64,000 nt of DNA from Tilletia caries (Eukaryota > Basidiomycota > Exobasidiomycetes > Tilletiales > Tilletiaceae), in the NCBI GenBank assembly GCA_032718865.1, contig JALUTQ010000030.1, positions 806,001 through 870,000 on the forward strand, read 5' to 3'. Position numbers and translations under genes: made by a program. A model generated the notes under the pieces. The model made no database searches. It was not told where the DNA came from and worked only from the letters and a program-made list of their open reading frames with translations. This document shows, piece after piece, positions 34,268-44,900 of the stretch (position 1 is its first letter; each line of letters opens with the position of its first letter).

Positions 34268-34888
34268 TCATTGTGATGGGGGCGGCGGTTGTGATGGTGG
34301 TGGTGTTTGTGACTCTGCTGAGGCTGCTTCTGATGTTGATGATGAGGATGACCCGTGCTTGGGTGCATACGCCGCCCACTCCGCCTCGATCCGTTCCCTA
34401 GCCCTGACGATCTTGCTCTGGATGTAGAACGACCCCTGCCCTCCACCGGCCTTCGCATCCTTCGCCGCCGCCGCCGCAGCAGCAGCAGCTTTGGGAGCGG
34501 GCGGCGCGTTCGTCTTGAAGAGATGCTCGTACACTTTGGATAGGGATGCTTGTGATGTCTCGGTGCGCGGGAAGAGAGGGGGTAAGGCGCGTGGGGGTGC
34601 GTCTGTGGGTGGTTTGAGGTTGAGGATGAGGAGTGCTTCTTGGAGGGTCATGCGATGTAGACGTGTGAGGGCGTGTGATGGGTCTGCGCCTACTGCGCCT
34701 GCTGGAGCAGATCCATCGGAGGATTGGGAGGAGGAGGAGGAGGACGCGGCTGCTGCTGCTGCTGCTGCTGCTGCCTCGCCTGAGCGTGCGTTGCGGATGG
34801 CTTGTTTTCCTGCTTCTGCGAATGCGCGGCCGAGGATGAGGGAGCCGTTGAAGATGATCTGGCCGATGATCCGGGGCAGGTTGCTCAT
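34268..34888 (-). CDS. PAM16: Pam16/Tim16, J-like subunit of the mitochondrial import motor
   Basis: An uninterrupted frame of 206 residues. Pam16 pairs with the J-protein Pam18 at the TIM23 channel and controls Hsp70-driven import into the matrix. Signatures are the N-terminus MSNLPRIIGQIIFNGSLILG, the J-like domain RMTLQEALLILNLKPPTDAP and VYEHLFKTNAP, then GSFYIQSKIVRARERIEAEW. The HPD motif is absent, as expected for the J-like partner. Two alanine runs, a serine run (residues about 38-55, 120-130) and a Ser/Pro/Gln-rich tail lengthen it beyond the usual 120-150 residues. The ATG at 34886-34888 sits just after a (CA)n leader. An upstream in-frame extension to 35137 is not needed. Confidence 0.92.
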   Translation of the reverse strand: MSNLPRIIGQIIFNGSLILGRAFAEAGKQAIRNARSGEAAAAAAAAAASSSSSSQSSDGSAPAGAVGADPSHALTRLHRMTLQEALLILNLKPPTDAPPRALPPLFPRTETSQASLSKVYEHLFKTNAPPAPKAAAAAAAAAKDAKAGGGQGSFYIQSKIVRARERIEAEWAAYAPKHGSSSSSTSEAASAESQTPPPSQPPPPSQ

Positions 34889-35405
34889 CGTGTGTGTGTG
34901 TGTGTGTGTGTTGGGGAGTGTGTATGCTGCTGTGCGATGCTGAGTGTGTTGCTGTTGCTGTTGATGTCGATGGCGATGGCTGCTGAGTGAGTGAGTGCAA
35001 CTTTCTTCGGAGGTGGTGATGGTGATGGTGATGGTGGGTTGAGCGTGTCTCGGCCGAGAGAAGGGAGTGAGAAAGTGCGTGTATTTCGAGAAGATGGTGT
35101 ATTTCAGGAAGGGGAGACGCGCCTCGCCTCGCTTCACTCACTCACTCACTCACTCACTCACTCACTCACTCACTTGATGAGAGCGACGACCTCAACGTCG
35201 ACACCGACACTCTCAATCTCGACACCGACACCGACACCGACACCCACAGCGACATCAACAGTGCAAGTGCGGAACTCTCTCTCTCTCTCTTTTCCCACTC
35301 CCACTCTCACCCTCAGACGCTGCCTGGCTCCGCACTCCCCTCCCTCCCACACACGCGGCACCACCCACGTACTCGCACGATCCAGAGGCCGATGAAGGCA
35401 GACTC
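34889..35405. promoter_or_regulatory. Divergent promoter between PAM16 and CCR4
   Basis: About 517 bp with a (GT)n run at 34890-34911, a GATGGTGATGGT block (35018-35036), a (CTCA)n array at about 35137-35173 and (CGACAC)n at about 35219-35240. No TATA box is obvious. Confidence 0.45.
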
Positions 35406-38400
35406 ATGTTCCCATCACCCTCTGCCTCTCCCGCTCTCTCACCCGCTGCCTTCCTCAGCTTAACAAACTCAGCAGCAGCGTCATCATCATCACAACAAGC
35501 AGGGCCGTCGTCATCCTACCACCATCAACATCTACAGCAGCAGCACCAGCCATCACCACTGCATCATCATCACCAGCACCACCCCTTCTCACAGCACCAG
35601 CCTCAACCTCAGCCTCAGCCTCAGCCACCGCAACCACATCCACTCTCACATCACCAGCGAAACCACACCCCCGGGGGTTCAACCTCATCCACCTCCTGGC
35701 CATCCGCATCTCTCCTTAACAACGGATCAAACTCCTCCCCGGCAACCACTCCTAACGCTTCCTCCTTATCATCATCCACAACTACATCAGCGGCCACAGG
35801 CTCAAGCGCAATCACGTCGAACAACAACAATAACAATAACGGGTCAGGTCAGTCACTCGCTCTCCCTCTCTCTCTCTCTCTTCGCTCCATCTTCCAATGA
35901 ACTGCAACTCACCCCCTCGCTCTTCTCCCATTGTGTCACACACACAGGCTCGCGCTTTGGAGGAGCAGCCGTAGGCGGACCGTTCGGGGCCGCATCCTCC
36001 CCCTTCGCCCCAGGACCCTTCGGACCACCTCCTCCACCACCTCCACATCAGCAACAGCAGCAGCATCACCACCCAGGCCACTCCCACCCCGGCGGTCCAG
36101 GATCAGGCGGTGGTGGTGGTGGTGGAGCAGGAGCAGGCGGGCCACCACACCATCCTTCACCACTCTCCCATAGCCATGGACATCCACATCCGGGACATGG
36201 GCACGGACATGGACATGGCTCCTTTGGTAGTCTAGGCTTGGGCGCCCTTGGTCTTGGCGGCGGCGCGGGCTCATCCGGCGGTGGAGTAGGGAATCAGGGC
36301 GGGCCGGGCAATAACTCACAGGGCGGGCCCTCTCTCGGTGGACTCGGTGGAGGCTCAGGCTCAGGAGGTGGAAACAGCGGCGGACTGGGTTCAGCGGCTA
36401 GCTCAGCGTTCAACCCCGCTGGTTCATCAGCAAATCTGATCGGAGGTCTCAATGGTCCACCACCAGGCATGGGCGGAGGCGGAGGTCCTAGCCCGTCCGC
36501 TGCCAACAACATGGCACACCATCAGATACAACCCCACTGGCAGAGTCAGCTCCTCAAGGCGGAGATCTCAAGGCAGTCCTCGGCACCGCATCACCATGCA
36601 CGCGCAGCCGCTCTTGCCGCAAGGAGTGCGACCAGTAGTGCCATTGCGATACAGGATCCCAGTGCGAAGGCCGCTGCTGCAGCTGCGGCCGCGGCGGCTA
36701 CCGGCGCTTCGGGATCAGCTCCCCCCGCCAATGGTCTCTTTGTTGCCAAGCGCGACGCTCCCACCGGTGGCGGGGGCACGCCTCTCCATGCCGACTCCGC
36801 AGCAGCCTCCCCCAGGGTAACACCAGCGACACCCAATGGCGTCACATCCTCCTCCTCCACCAAGGACGCTTCCGACTCCGGGCCCGTCCAGACGTGGACC
36901 ACGATCGACATGGGCGGGCTTTCCCTCAAGAACCTCGCGACCGATCTGTTCAAGTACACCTTCCTCACCTCCCTCTTCATCAACCACAATGCGCTCACCC
37001 AGCTCTCGCCTGCCATTGTCCAGCTGCGCAGTCTGACGGTCCTCGATGCGTCCGGGAACAAGTTGACCTCGTTACCCGCGGAGCTCGGGATGCTGACCTG
37101 TCTGCGCGAGCTCTTCCTGTTCGACAATGCGCTGACTACGCTCCCGCCTGAGCTAGGGACGCTCCATCAGCTCGAGATGTTGGGCATCGAGGGCAACCCG
37201 CTCAGCGATAAACTGCGCTCGTTGATCCAGCGCGAGGGCACACTGGCTCTCATCGCCTATCTCAGAGATAGCTGTCCCGTGCCCCTACCCCCGCCGGAGC
37301 GGGAGTGGATCACGATCGAGACGGACATCGTGGCCAACGGTGGTGGTGTTGGTGGGAGCACGGGAGACTTGCGTGGGGGGTATACCGGCCCTGGTGGCTC
37401 GGCCTTCTTCATGACCGAGGCAGAGAAGCGGAAGTTGAAGGCGGCTAAGAAGGAGAAGGAGAAGGCGGCTAAGAAGGCGAAGAAGGAGGATACGGTTGTG
37501 GCCGCGGCGGCGGCGGCGGCGGCGGAGACGGAGGGCGGAGGTGGCAAGGATGCCGCTCCGGACGGTGGGGAGGGTGAGGAGGAGAACGAAGACGACGAGG
37601 ATGAGGAAGAGGAGGCGCCCGAGCCTTCACCCGAGGCGTTCAACCTGCTCTGCTACAACATCCTATGCGACCGGTACGCGACCTCGCAGATGTACGGCTA
37701 CACGCCCTCCTGGGCGCTCGCGTGGGACTACCGCAAGGAACTCATCCTCCAAGAAGTCATGTCCTACTCCGCCGACGTGTGCTGTCTGCAGGAGGTCGAC
37801 ATCGAGCAGTACGAGGATTACTTCCTCCATCATCTCAGCCAACAGGACTACGAGGGTGTGTTTTGGCCGAAGTCGCGCGCCAGGACGATGCGGGATGAGG
37901 AACGGCGGCATGTGGATGGCTGTGCGATCTTCTACAAGGCGACGAAGTGGGCTCTGATCGAGAAGCGGCTGATCGAGTTCAACCAGCTCGCGTTACAGCG
38001 TCCTGACTTCAAGAAGACGCAGGATCTGTTCAACCGGGTGATGACCAAAGATCAGATTGCGGTCATTGCGCTTCTGGAGAACCGGGCGACGGGCGCGAGG
38101 CTGGTCGTGGCCACCGTGCACGTGTACTGGGACCCCGAGTTCCGGGACGTCAAGCTTGTCCAGGTCGGGATGCTCATGGACGAACTGGAGAAGATCGCGA
38201 ACCAATTTGCGAAGCTGCCTCCGAAACTATCGAGCATGCTCGCGGAGCCCTATCGCAAAAAGGGCCCACCGGCCTATCGGGACGGGACGTGCATCCCCAC
38301 GGTCATCTGTGGGGACTTCAACTCGGTGCCTGACACGGGTGTGTACTCCTTCCTCCGGCAGGGCGCGATTGAGGGCGATCATGAGGACTTCATGTCCCAC

Positions 38401-39024
38401 GTCTACGGGCGGTACACCTCCCTGGGTCTCGAGCACAAGCTGCACCTCCGCTCGGCGTACGAAGGGATCGGGGAACTGCAGTATACGAACTACACGCCGG
38501 ACTATAAGGGCGTCATTGACTATGTGTGGTATAACACCAATGCGCTTGCTGTTTCTGGCTTGTTGGGCGATGTGGATCGGGCGTATCGGGAGAAGGTTGT
38601 CGGGTTCCCGAATGCGCACTTCCCTTCGGATCATGTGTGTCTGTTGGCCGAGTTTACGGTCAGGCCGGGCCCGGTTAGTACGGCGGGTGGGAGCTCGAAT
38701 CCGGCGCCGGTGGGCGCTTCGGGGGCGTCGTTTCCGAAGCGGATCACTGCGGGCGGTAACAGCGGCGGCGGCGGAGGCGGAGGCGGAGGCGGTGGTCATG
38801 ACGAGGACAAGACGGACAACAAGGACAAGGCATCAGCATCAACAGCGGACGACCAAGCCACGGCGTCCTCGTCCTCCTCTTCGTCGAACAACAACAAGAG
38901 CGGAGGAGGCGGGTTCGGCTCGAGTTTCGGCTTTGGTGGGCTGGGAAGCAAGTTGGCTGCTGCTACGAATCGGCGGACGTTCAATCCTGATTTCTCCACG
39001 TTTGGACGGACGGGCTCTCGTTGA
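35406..39024 (+). CDS. CCR4: Ccr4, catalytic deadenylase of the Ccr4-Not complex
   Basis: Exons 35406-35847 and 35948-39024 join in frame to 1,172 residues. Ccr4 shortens mRNA poly(A) tails. The first 470 residues are low complexity (His/Gln, Gly and Asn runs). A leucine-rich repeat region follows (about residues 475-575: LTSLFINHNALTQLSPAIVQ, LRSLTVLDASGNKLTSLPAE), which binds Caf1. A Lys/Ala and acidic linker leads to the exonuclease-endonuclease-phosphatase domain (about 711-1050). That domain starts FNLLCYNILCDRYATSQMYG and has CCLQEVDIEQYEDYF (catalytic Glu), VDGCAIFYK, CGDFNSVPDTGVY and FPSDHVCLLAEF (catalytic His). A Gly/Ser-rich tail ends FGRTGSR. The intron has a GTCAGT donor. Longer than yeast Ccr4 (837 residues) mainly because of its tails. 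Confidence 0.95.
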
Positions 39025-40560
39025 GCGAGCTTGAAGGGAAGGGAAGGGGGGGGGGTGGTGACTATGTAAACACAAACACTCTTGCGGCCTGGATGGACGG
39101 TTCCGTTCACCCCCCTTTTCGTGCACTTTTTGGGTGGTTTGGGGTGTGGGGCACGGGTTTTCCTTTCTCTGTTTCGTTCTCACTCTCGTCTCTTGGAGGT
39201 GAGTCCGCCAGCCAAACGTGCCCTACAGCCGTCTGTTCGACGACACCGAATCACTGCTGACTTTTGATCTGCTTTCCCTCTTGCGTCGCAGGAAGAACAT
39301 CCCCATCTCATGTACATTGTTTTCCTGCAACAACCCAAGCCACCCCCACCCGGTAACGGACCGAGCCTCTTCCTTCCTTCGACCTTCCCGCTCGAACACT
39401 TTTGTCGTTGCACGCACGCGATTTGGCGCCTTGCTTAGAAACCATCGGATTCGGGATTCGAAGAACGATTCGGGACGGGTGTCTCTCTTCTGCACCGCAT
39501 GGGGGTCCGGCCGAACGCTTTCCCCCTTCCAGCCCTTCCCTACCCCTGCCCCTGCCCCCGTCCTCGGTCGGAATGAGGAAGGGACGTTGCTCCAACTTTT
39601 TTTCGAACCCCCTCCCCCCAAAGTCACATACATACTCACGCACGTTACGCACGCACGCAAACCCCTCCCCACCCCCCATCCCACCCCGGCTGTCGAACCC
39701 GCCCCTTTTCCCTTTTGGGTGGGTTCCCGCCAAGTCGTCGTCGTCCGTCGTCCGTCGTCGCCCGGGGTTGTATACAAATCAGAGACCCGGTCCCTCCTTC
39801 TTTTCTTCTCGGTTGGCTGCTACGTCGCCTGTTGCAGAGTACATCGCGTCCCCGTCGTGCGTCGCAACCCCCGGTCCGCCTTCCGATCTCATCACTCCCA
39901 ACCCTCCACCTTTTCTCCCCCTTGTCTTTGTCGTCGCCATCGTCTCTCTCCGCTCCCCACCTCTTTCCGTTTCTTCCCCAACCCCCTTTCTCCTTGCCCC
40001 TGTGCTTGTTCTTTTTTCCCTCTCTCCCTTCTTCCTTTCTTCTGTCGAATTGTTCTCTCCCTTCCTCTTTCTCACGCTCACGCTATATGAATCAACCCCT
40101 CCATCTCGAACCTCTCCTTCTCAACTCTCCCTCTCTGTTCTCTCCTCCACGCCTCCACATGCTTCCCGGGTCTTACATACCTAACTTTCCGAGAGAGCAC
40201 ACATGAAATCTATCTGGGCAGCAGACACCGCCCCCATCAGCAAGAACTCACAGCGATGGCGAGCAAGGGCCAAGGTGCGAGCGCGAGTTCCTGAGTACCC
40301 TGAGTAGCGACGAGGCAGGCGCGCGACTCGCGACACCAAACGGGGACCGAGATGAGGCGAGATTGCGATCTCGGATAACTGGGGCGCGCTTAGATCGCAC
40401 GATAATAATGAGGCCAGGGCAGCCTTTTATAGCGTGGAAATACGTCCCGGATGTTGCAGTTATTCTTGCCAAGAACTCGATGCTTGGCAAGTGTGAGATC
40501 AGTTGGGCGGTGGGCCAGACCAGCAAGTGAGCGGTGAGCCGTGCTGTTGCCTGTTGGGGA
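39025..40560. other. Intergenic region with long C/T-rich tract
   Basis: About 1.5 kb without a supported gene. The plus strand from 39500 to 40150 is strongly pyrimidine-rich, which keeps several artefactual frames open. The stretch 40270-40420 contains GCGAGAT/CGCGACT motifs but nothing identifiable. Confidence 0.45.
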
Positions 40561-40572
40561 TATCCTCAGAAG

Positions 40573-40579
40573 TATATAA
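40573..40579 (+). promoter_or_regulatory. TATA box of the small acidic protein gene
   Basis: TATATAA sits within AGAAGTATATAAGGGG, 134 bp before the ATG at 40713. It is the clearest TATA element in the window. Confidence 0.6.
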
Positions 40580-40712
40580 GGGGAGTGGTGAGTGGGAGAG
40601 ATGGCTGGGGGAATCTTCCTGACTCGCTCGCCCGCACCTGCTTCAGCCTCAGCTTCTTCTCGTCGCTCTCCGCTCTCCGCTCTCATATACACACACATAC
40701 ACACACAAAATA

Positions 40713-40991
40713 ATGCTGCTGAAGCCAACTGCGTCCTCGCCCAATCTGCGGCGACGACACCACCCGCTCGCAGCCTCGTCGGTCCTCAGCTTCCGGTCCC
40801 ACTTCGGCCTCACCCACAGCGCCGCCTCGAGGGACGCATCAACAGAGCGCAGGGACGACGGCAGCGAGGAGGAGGAGGAGGAGGAGGAGGAGGAGGAGGA
40901 GTACTACGTCCCCAAGCAACGGAGAACACGCAAGCGCTCGCTCGTCCATCGCTTCATCAACGCACTCGGGAAGATGCCGACCTTCTGCTAG
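40713..40991 (+). CDS. Small protein with poly-Glu run, unrecognised
   Basis: A 92-codon frame starts MLLKPTASSPNLRRRHHPLA and ends RSLVHRFINALGKMPTFC. Residues about 51-63 are a run of Glu from (GAG)n. The N- and C-terminal segments are basic, and the last 20 residues look like an amphipathic helix. Support for a real gene is a TATA box 134 bp upstream, a CACACA leader and a (CA)n-rich 3' region. The single terminal Cys is not a CaaX box. No family is recognised. Confidence 0.55.
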   Translation: MLLKPTASSPNLRRRHHPLAASSVLSFRSHFGLTHSAASRDASTERRDDGSEEEEEEEEEEEEYYVPKQRRTRKRSLVHRFINALGKMPTFC

Positions 40992-41982
40992 GCCAAGCCC
41001 GTCTCTCTCGAGTTTCAACCACACACACACACACACACACACATACACATACAGCGCCTCAAGAATCGTTTCCCCCCGAGTTATCTCAGGCCGGTCCTAA
41101 CATACATACACTCTCGGGCGAGGCAAGGGCGCAACGTACCCCAACCCCTCACACACATTCTTTTTTTTTTCGGTTACTCTGCCTACCCTACCCTTCGACC
41201 AACGGAGCGGCCAGCAACTCTCAAGCCTCAAGCTTTCGCATCGCAAGCCGCCCGCTCGCCCGCTCACATCTACCTTCGTAATCGATAATTCTGTCCCTCA
41301 AGATACCCTACTCCCCTTCGGCCTTCCCCTCCTCTCTTCGCCTTTCCTCCCACTTTCTCTGTACATAGCTTGTACCACTACCCATCAACCCGCGCTGGCT
41401 CGCACAAAGTACATACAAGGACATTCCTTCATTTTTCCATACTACTTCGCCCCCCGCGTTTTGGACTGAGACTGAGATATGCCCTCTGCCAGTCAGTTCG
41501 ATCCTCGCTCCTGCCGACCAGCTGACCTCTCTCCCTTCTTCGTTCTCTAAAAGACAGGCGCACATGAGGCCCAGCCGAGGCTTGGAGGACACGGTCATCT
41601 GCCAGTACGTACATACAACATTCATTACTTCCCTTGCTGCATAACAGTAAGCGTTCGGACCATACATGCAAGTCACCAACACGCCAACGAGCCCATAGAA
41701 GAAGGCTGGGGGGAGGACAGAAGAAGAGAGTGGGGTTTTAACAAGGGCAGGAGCACGGTGACAGAGCCAGATGATTGATTGGTCGATTCTTGACCAGGTC
41801 GATGTAGTAAGTTGTGGCGATGTAGCGGTCAAGACAAAAAGGTATACGAGTTTGCTTTTCCGGATTAGCGCTCGAAGGTCGGTCCAAGAGGTCCAGGGTA
41901 CGTAGTCCATACGTCGAAGGTGCACCGCGCTGTGTGTGCGTGTGTCGAATAATTATAGGGCCGGGAAGGAGGGAAGAAGGAC
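40992..41982. other. Convergent 3' region
   Basis: This region holds a (CA)n run (41022-41044), a T-run at 41161-41170 and the untranslated 3' regions of the small gene and the histidine kinase gene. Open frames on either strand lack conserved motifs. An intron-like pattern near 41600 is not enough to call a gene. Confidence 0.4.
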
Positions 41983-44900
41983 CTAGGTCGACATCTCCGA
42001 GTCCGGATCATTCACAACCTCGCCCTCCCGATGTCGTTTGGTCCCATGCTGTAAGTTCGCTGCTGCTGCTGCTGCTGCCGCTGCCGCTGCCACCGTCACC
42101 GCCGCCCCTGCACCCATCACCGTGTCCTCCGACAGCGGCGAGATGATCGGCGCAGCCGCCTTTAATTTGGGCGAGGTCGGCGCCGCAAGATGGGGGAAAA
42201 ACGTAATCGGCGGTCCCGCTCCTGGGGCCGTGACAATCCCCGGGCCCAGTCCGCTTCCGTTGCTACCCCGCCGAAAACTCTGATGGATCCGCGACTGCCA
42301 CTCCGCTATCGCACGCTCGTTCGCCGTATTCGCATGGTCGCCCCGATGGCTGGGTGACGCCGGGTCCTGCGGAAGCATCCGTTCCTGCGAGTCGTCCACC
42401 ACCTGATCTTCAGGACCCACATTGTCCATCAGCCGAGGTGGCGCATGGTGCGTCGCCGCATCCGCAAGCTCGCCCTCCAAGTCCCGCCCCATGCCCGCTT
42501 CCTGCCGAGCCGACTTCCGGAGCCGGCCCGAAGACGTCGTCTCCTGCAAGCTGCGAGAAATCTCGGATTGGTTCGAAGTCTGCCGGGACAGATCAGGCCG
42601 AGACCGCGGCGAGGGAGGCCGACCAGCTGAGACCGAGCTGACATGCAGCACACCGGAAGACGACAACGACGAAAATTCCCCAGGGCCGGCAGCAGCGGTT
42701 GGCACAGCCAGTTGCACGAATCCGACAGCATCAGCAACCTGGCGCATGATGCCTCCGCTCCCGCGCGAGTCGATACTGCCCCGGCGGAAGTAAAGGTCAG
42801 CCGCCGGATGACTCCCACCCGCGTCCGGCGAGGCGAAGAAGCCATCGCTCAGCATCGTAGTCGTCGTCGGCACACCCGTGTTGCTAGGCGAATTGACCAC
42901 CGCCTCCAGCGGGATTCGCATGTTCTTGAAATCCGGTCGGCTAGGAGTCGGAGTCGTAGCATTAGCCATTGGCGCGGGTGTTGGCATGATGGTTCCCCGT
43001 CGGGTGATCTCAGGAGGACCAGCCATTGTGTACAAGCTATCCGAAAACGGGCCCGTGGAGATCTCAAGTGTGTCCGAAAACCGATTGGTGCGGCTCATCG
43101 GACCTGCCAACGACAGATGATCGCCTTCGAGCACAGGGGCCGGTACGGAGACCGCGTCGTCAGGAAGCGGACACCACCGAGATAGACTCTGTCGCGTTTC
43201 TTGATCGAAGAGCCATCGACTGAGCATGCCCTCGAGAGCGGCAGCCTTCACAGGCTTCGCAAGGTAGTCGTTCATTCCCGCCTCCAGACACTTTTCGCGA
43301 TCGCCAGCAATGGCACTTGCCGTCATGGCCACGATGGGAATGCTGCGGATTTCGGCGTTCAGTGACCGTCTGATCTCGGCTGCAGCTTCGTACCCATCCA
43401 TCTCCGGCATCTGGAAAGAACACATACATTTGGTCAGTCAGAGCAGAGGAAAGCACAGTATACAGGGTGCCCTTGCGCCGAGGCTCACCTGGCAGTCCAT
43501 AAGAACCAAGTCGTAAGGGCGCTGACTCAGCTCGGCCAGGGCGAGTTTCCCGTTATCGGCAGCCTTTGCAGAAAATTGCATTTTGGCCAGCGTTTTTAAT
43601 GCCTGCACCCAGCCAAGAGGAAGAAGAAGAAGAAGAAGAACAGTCACGAGGTCAGCTCCGCCATGAGCAATAAGGAACGACAGAAATGCGAATCCAAATT
43701 CAAAACGTACGATCTGCTGGTTGATCATGTTGTCCTCAGCGACCAGGATCCAGATGTCCTTCCGAGGCCGCCTCAACGGATCACTACTAGCGCCAATCGG
43801 CGACCCAGTCCGAGCCGACACGTTCCCCTGCGACATGCTCGAAGAAGGCGCAGCCACCCCACCTTCGATCGAGGATCCGCGCGAATGCCGACGGGCCGCT
43901 TTCCGGAAGGGAACCGTGAACCAGGCGCGCGATCCCAGGCCTTCGACGGACTCAAGTCCGATCTGGCCTTTCATCAGATCGACAAGGTTCTTACAGATGG
44001 TCAGCCCCAGACCCGTGCCGCCAAACCGACGGGCCGTAGATGGGTCCGCCTGACTGAAGGGCTGGAACAGCCGTTGCATCGTCGCTGGCGAGATGCCGCA
44101 ACCGGTATCGGAAATGTCAAAGCGGACGACGACGCTCTCCGCGTCCTCGAAGGTCTCGGTCACGTCCATCGTTATGGAGCCGGCATCGGTGAACTTTATC
44201 GCGTTCGTCAGAAGATTCGTCATGACTTGCCGGAGCCTGCCGGCGTCGCCCATGAGCAGAGACGTGTAGTTCAAATTGTCCTTGCAGTAGAATGCGAGCC
44301 CCTGCAAGCAAAGAAAAATACAATCAGTTCTGAACGTTAGATCTGATGTTGGAAGCAGGACGCGCGATAACGCACCTTCTTCTCCGTGGCAAAGGACAGC
44401 ATTTTCCGAGTGTCCATGATGATCAAGTTGAGAGAAAAGGGAGCATTCTCAATGTCGAGCTTCCCATTCTCCACCTTGCTCAGATCAAGAATGTCGTTGA
44501 CCACCGTAAGGAGCGCATCAGCCGACCGTTGGATGTTCTCCGCGTAGTCCCGCTGCTCCCGCGTCAACGCCGTGTCGCAAAGAAGCTCGGACAGCCCTAT
44601 GACACCTGCGATGGGCGTCCGGATCTCGTGGCTCATGTTCGCGAGGAACTCCGATTTGAGTCTGCTGGCCTCTTTGGCAACGGTCTCCGCTGCCAGAGCC
44701 CTCGATTGCTCTTGCAGAGACTGCTGTAACTGCGCTTCCGCCTTCTTGCGATCGGTGATATCCATAGAGGCACCGACGACACCCTCGATCTCGCCTTCTT
44801 CGTCGAGCATTTCGGCGTCGAACTCTTCAAAGCCGCCTCGGTCCTCGATGTAACGCCGCAGAGGGGTGTATCTAGATCGCAGAAAGTTATCTTTAAGAAG

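Noticed and set aside
39218..40206. Long Pro/Ser/Leu frames between CCR4 and the small gene
   Set aside because: Same composition artefact. No ATG context, splice pattern or motif supports a protein.
40713..40991. Mating pheromone precursor
   Set aside because: Short with a C-terminal Cys, but it lacks a CaaX ending and has a poly-Glu core unlike fungal lipopeptide pheromones.
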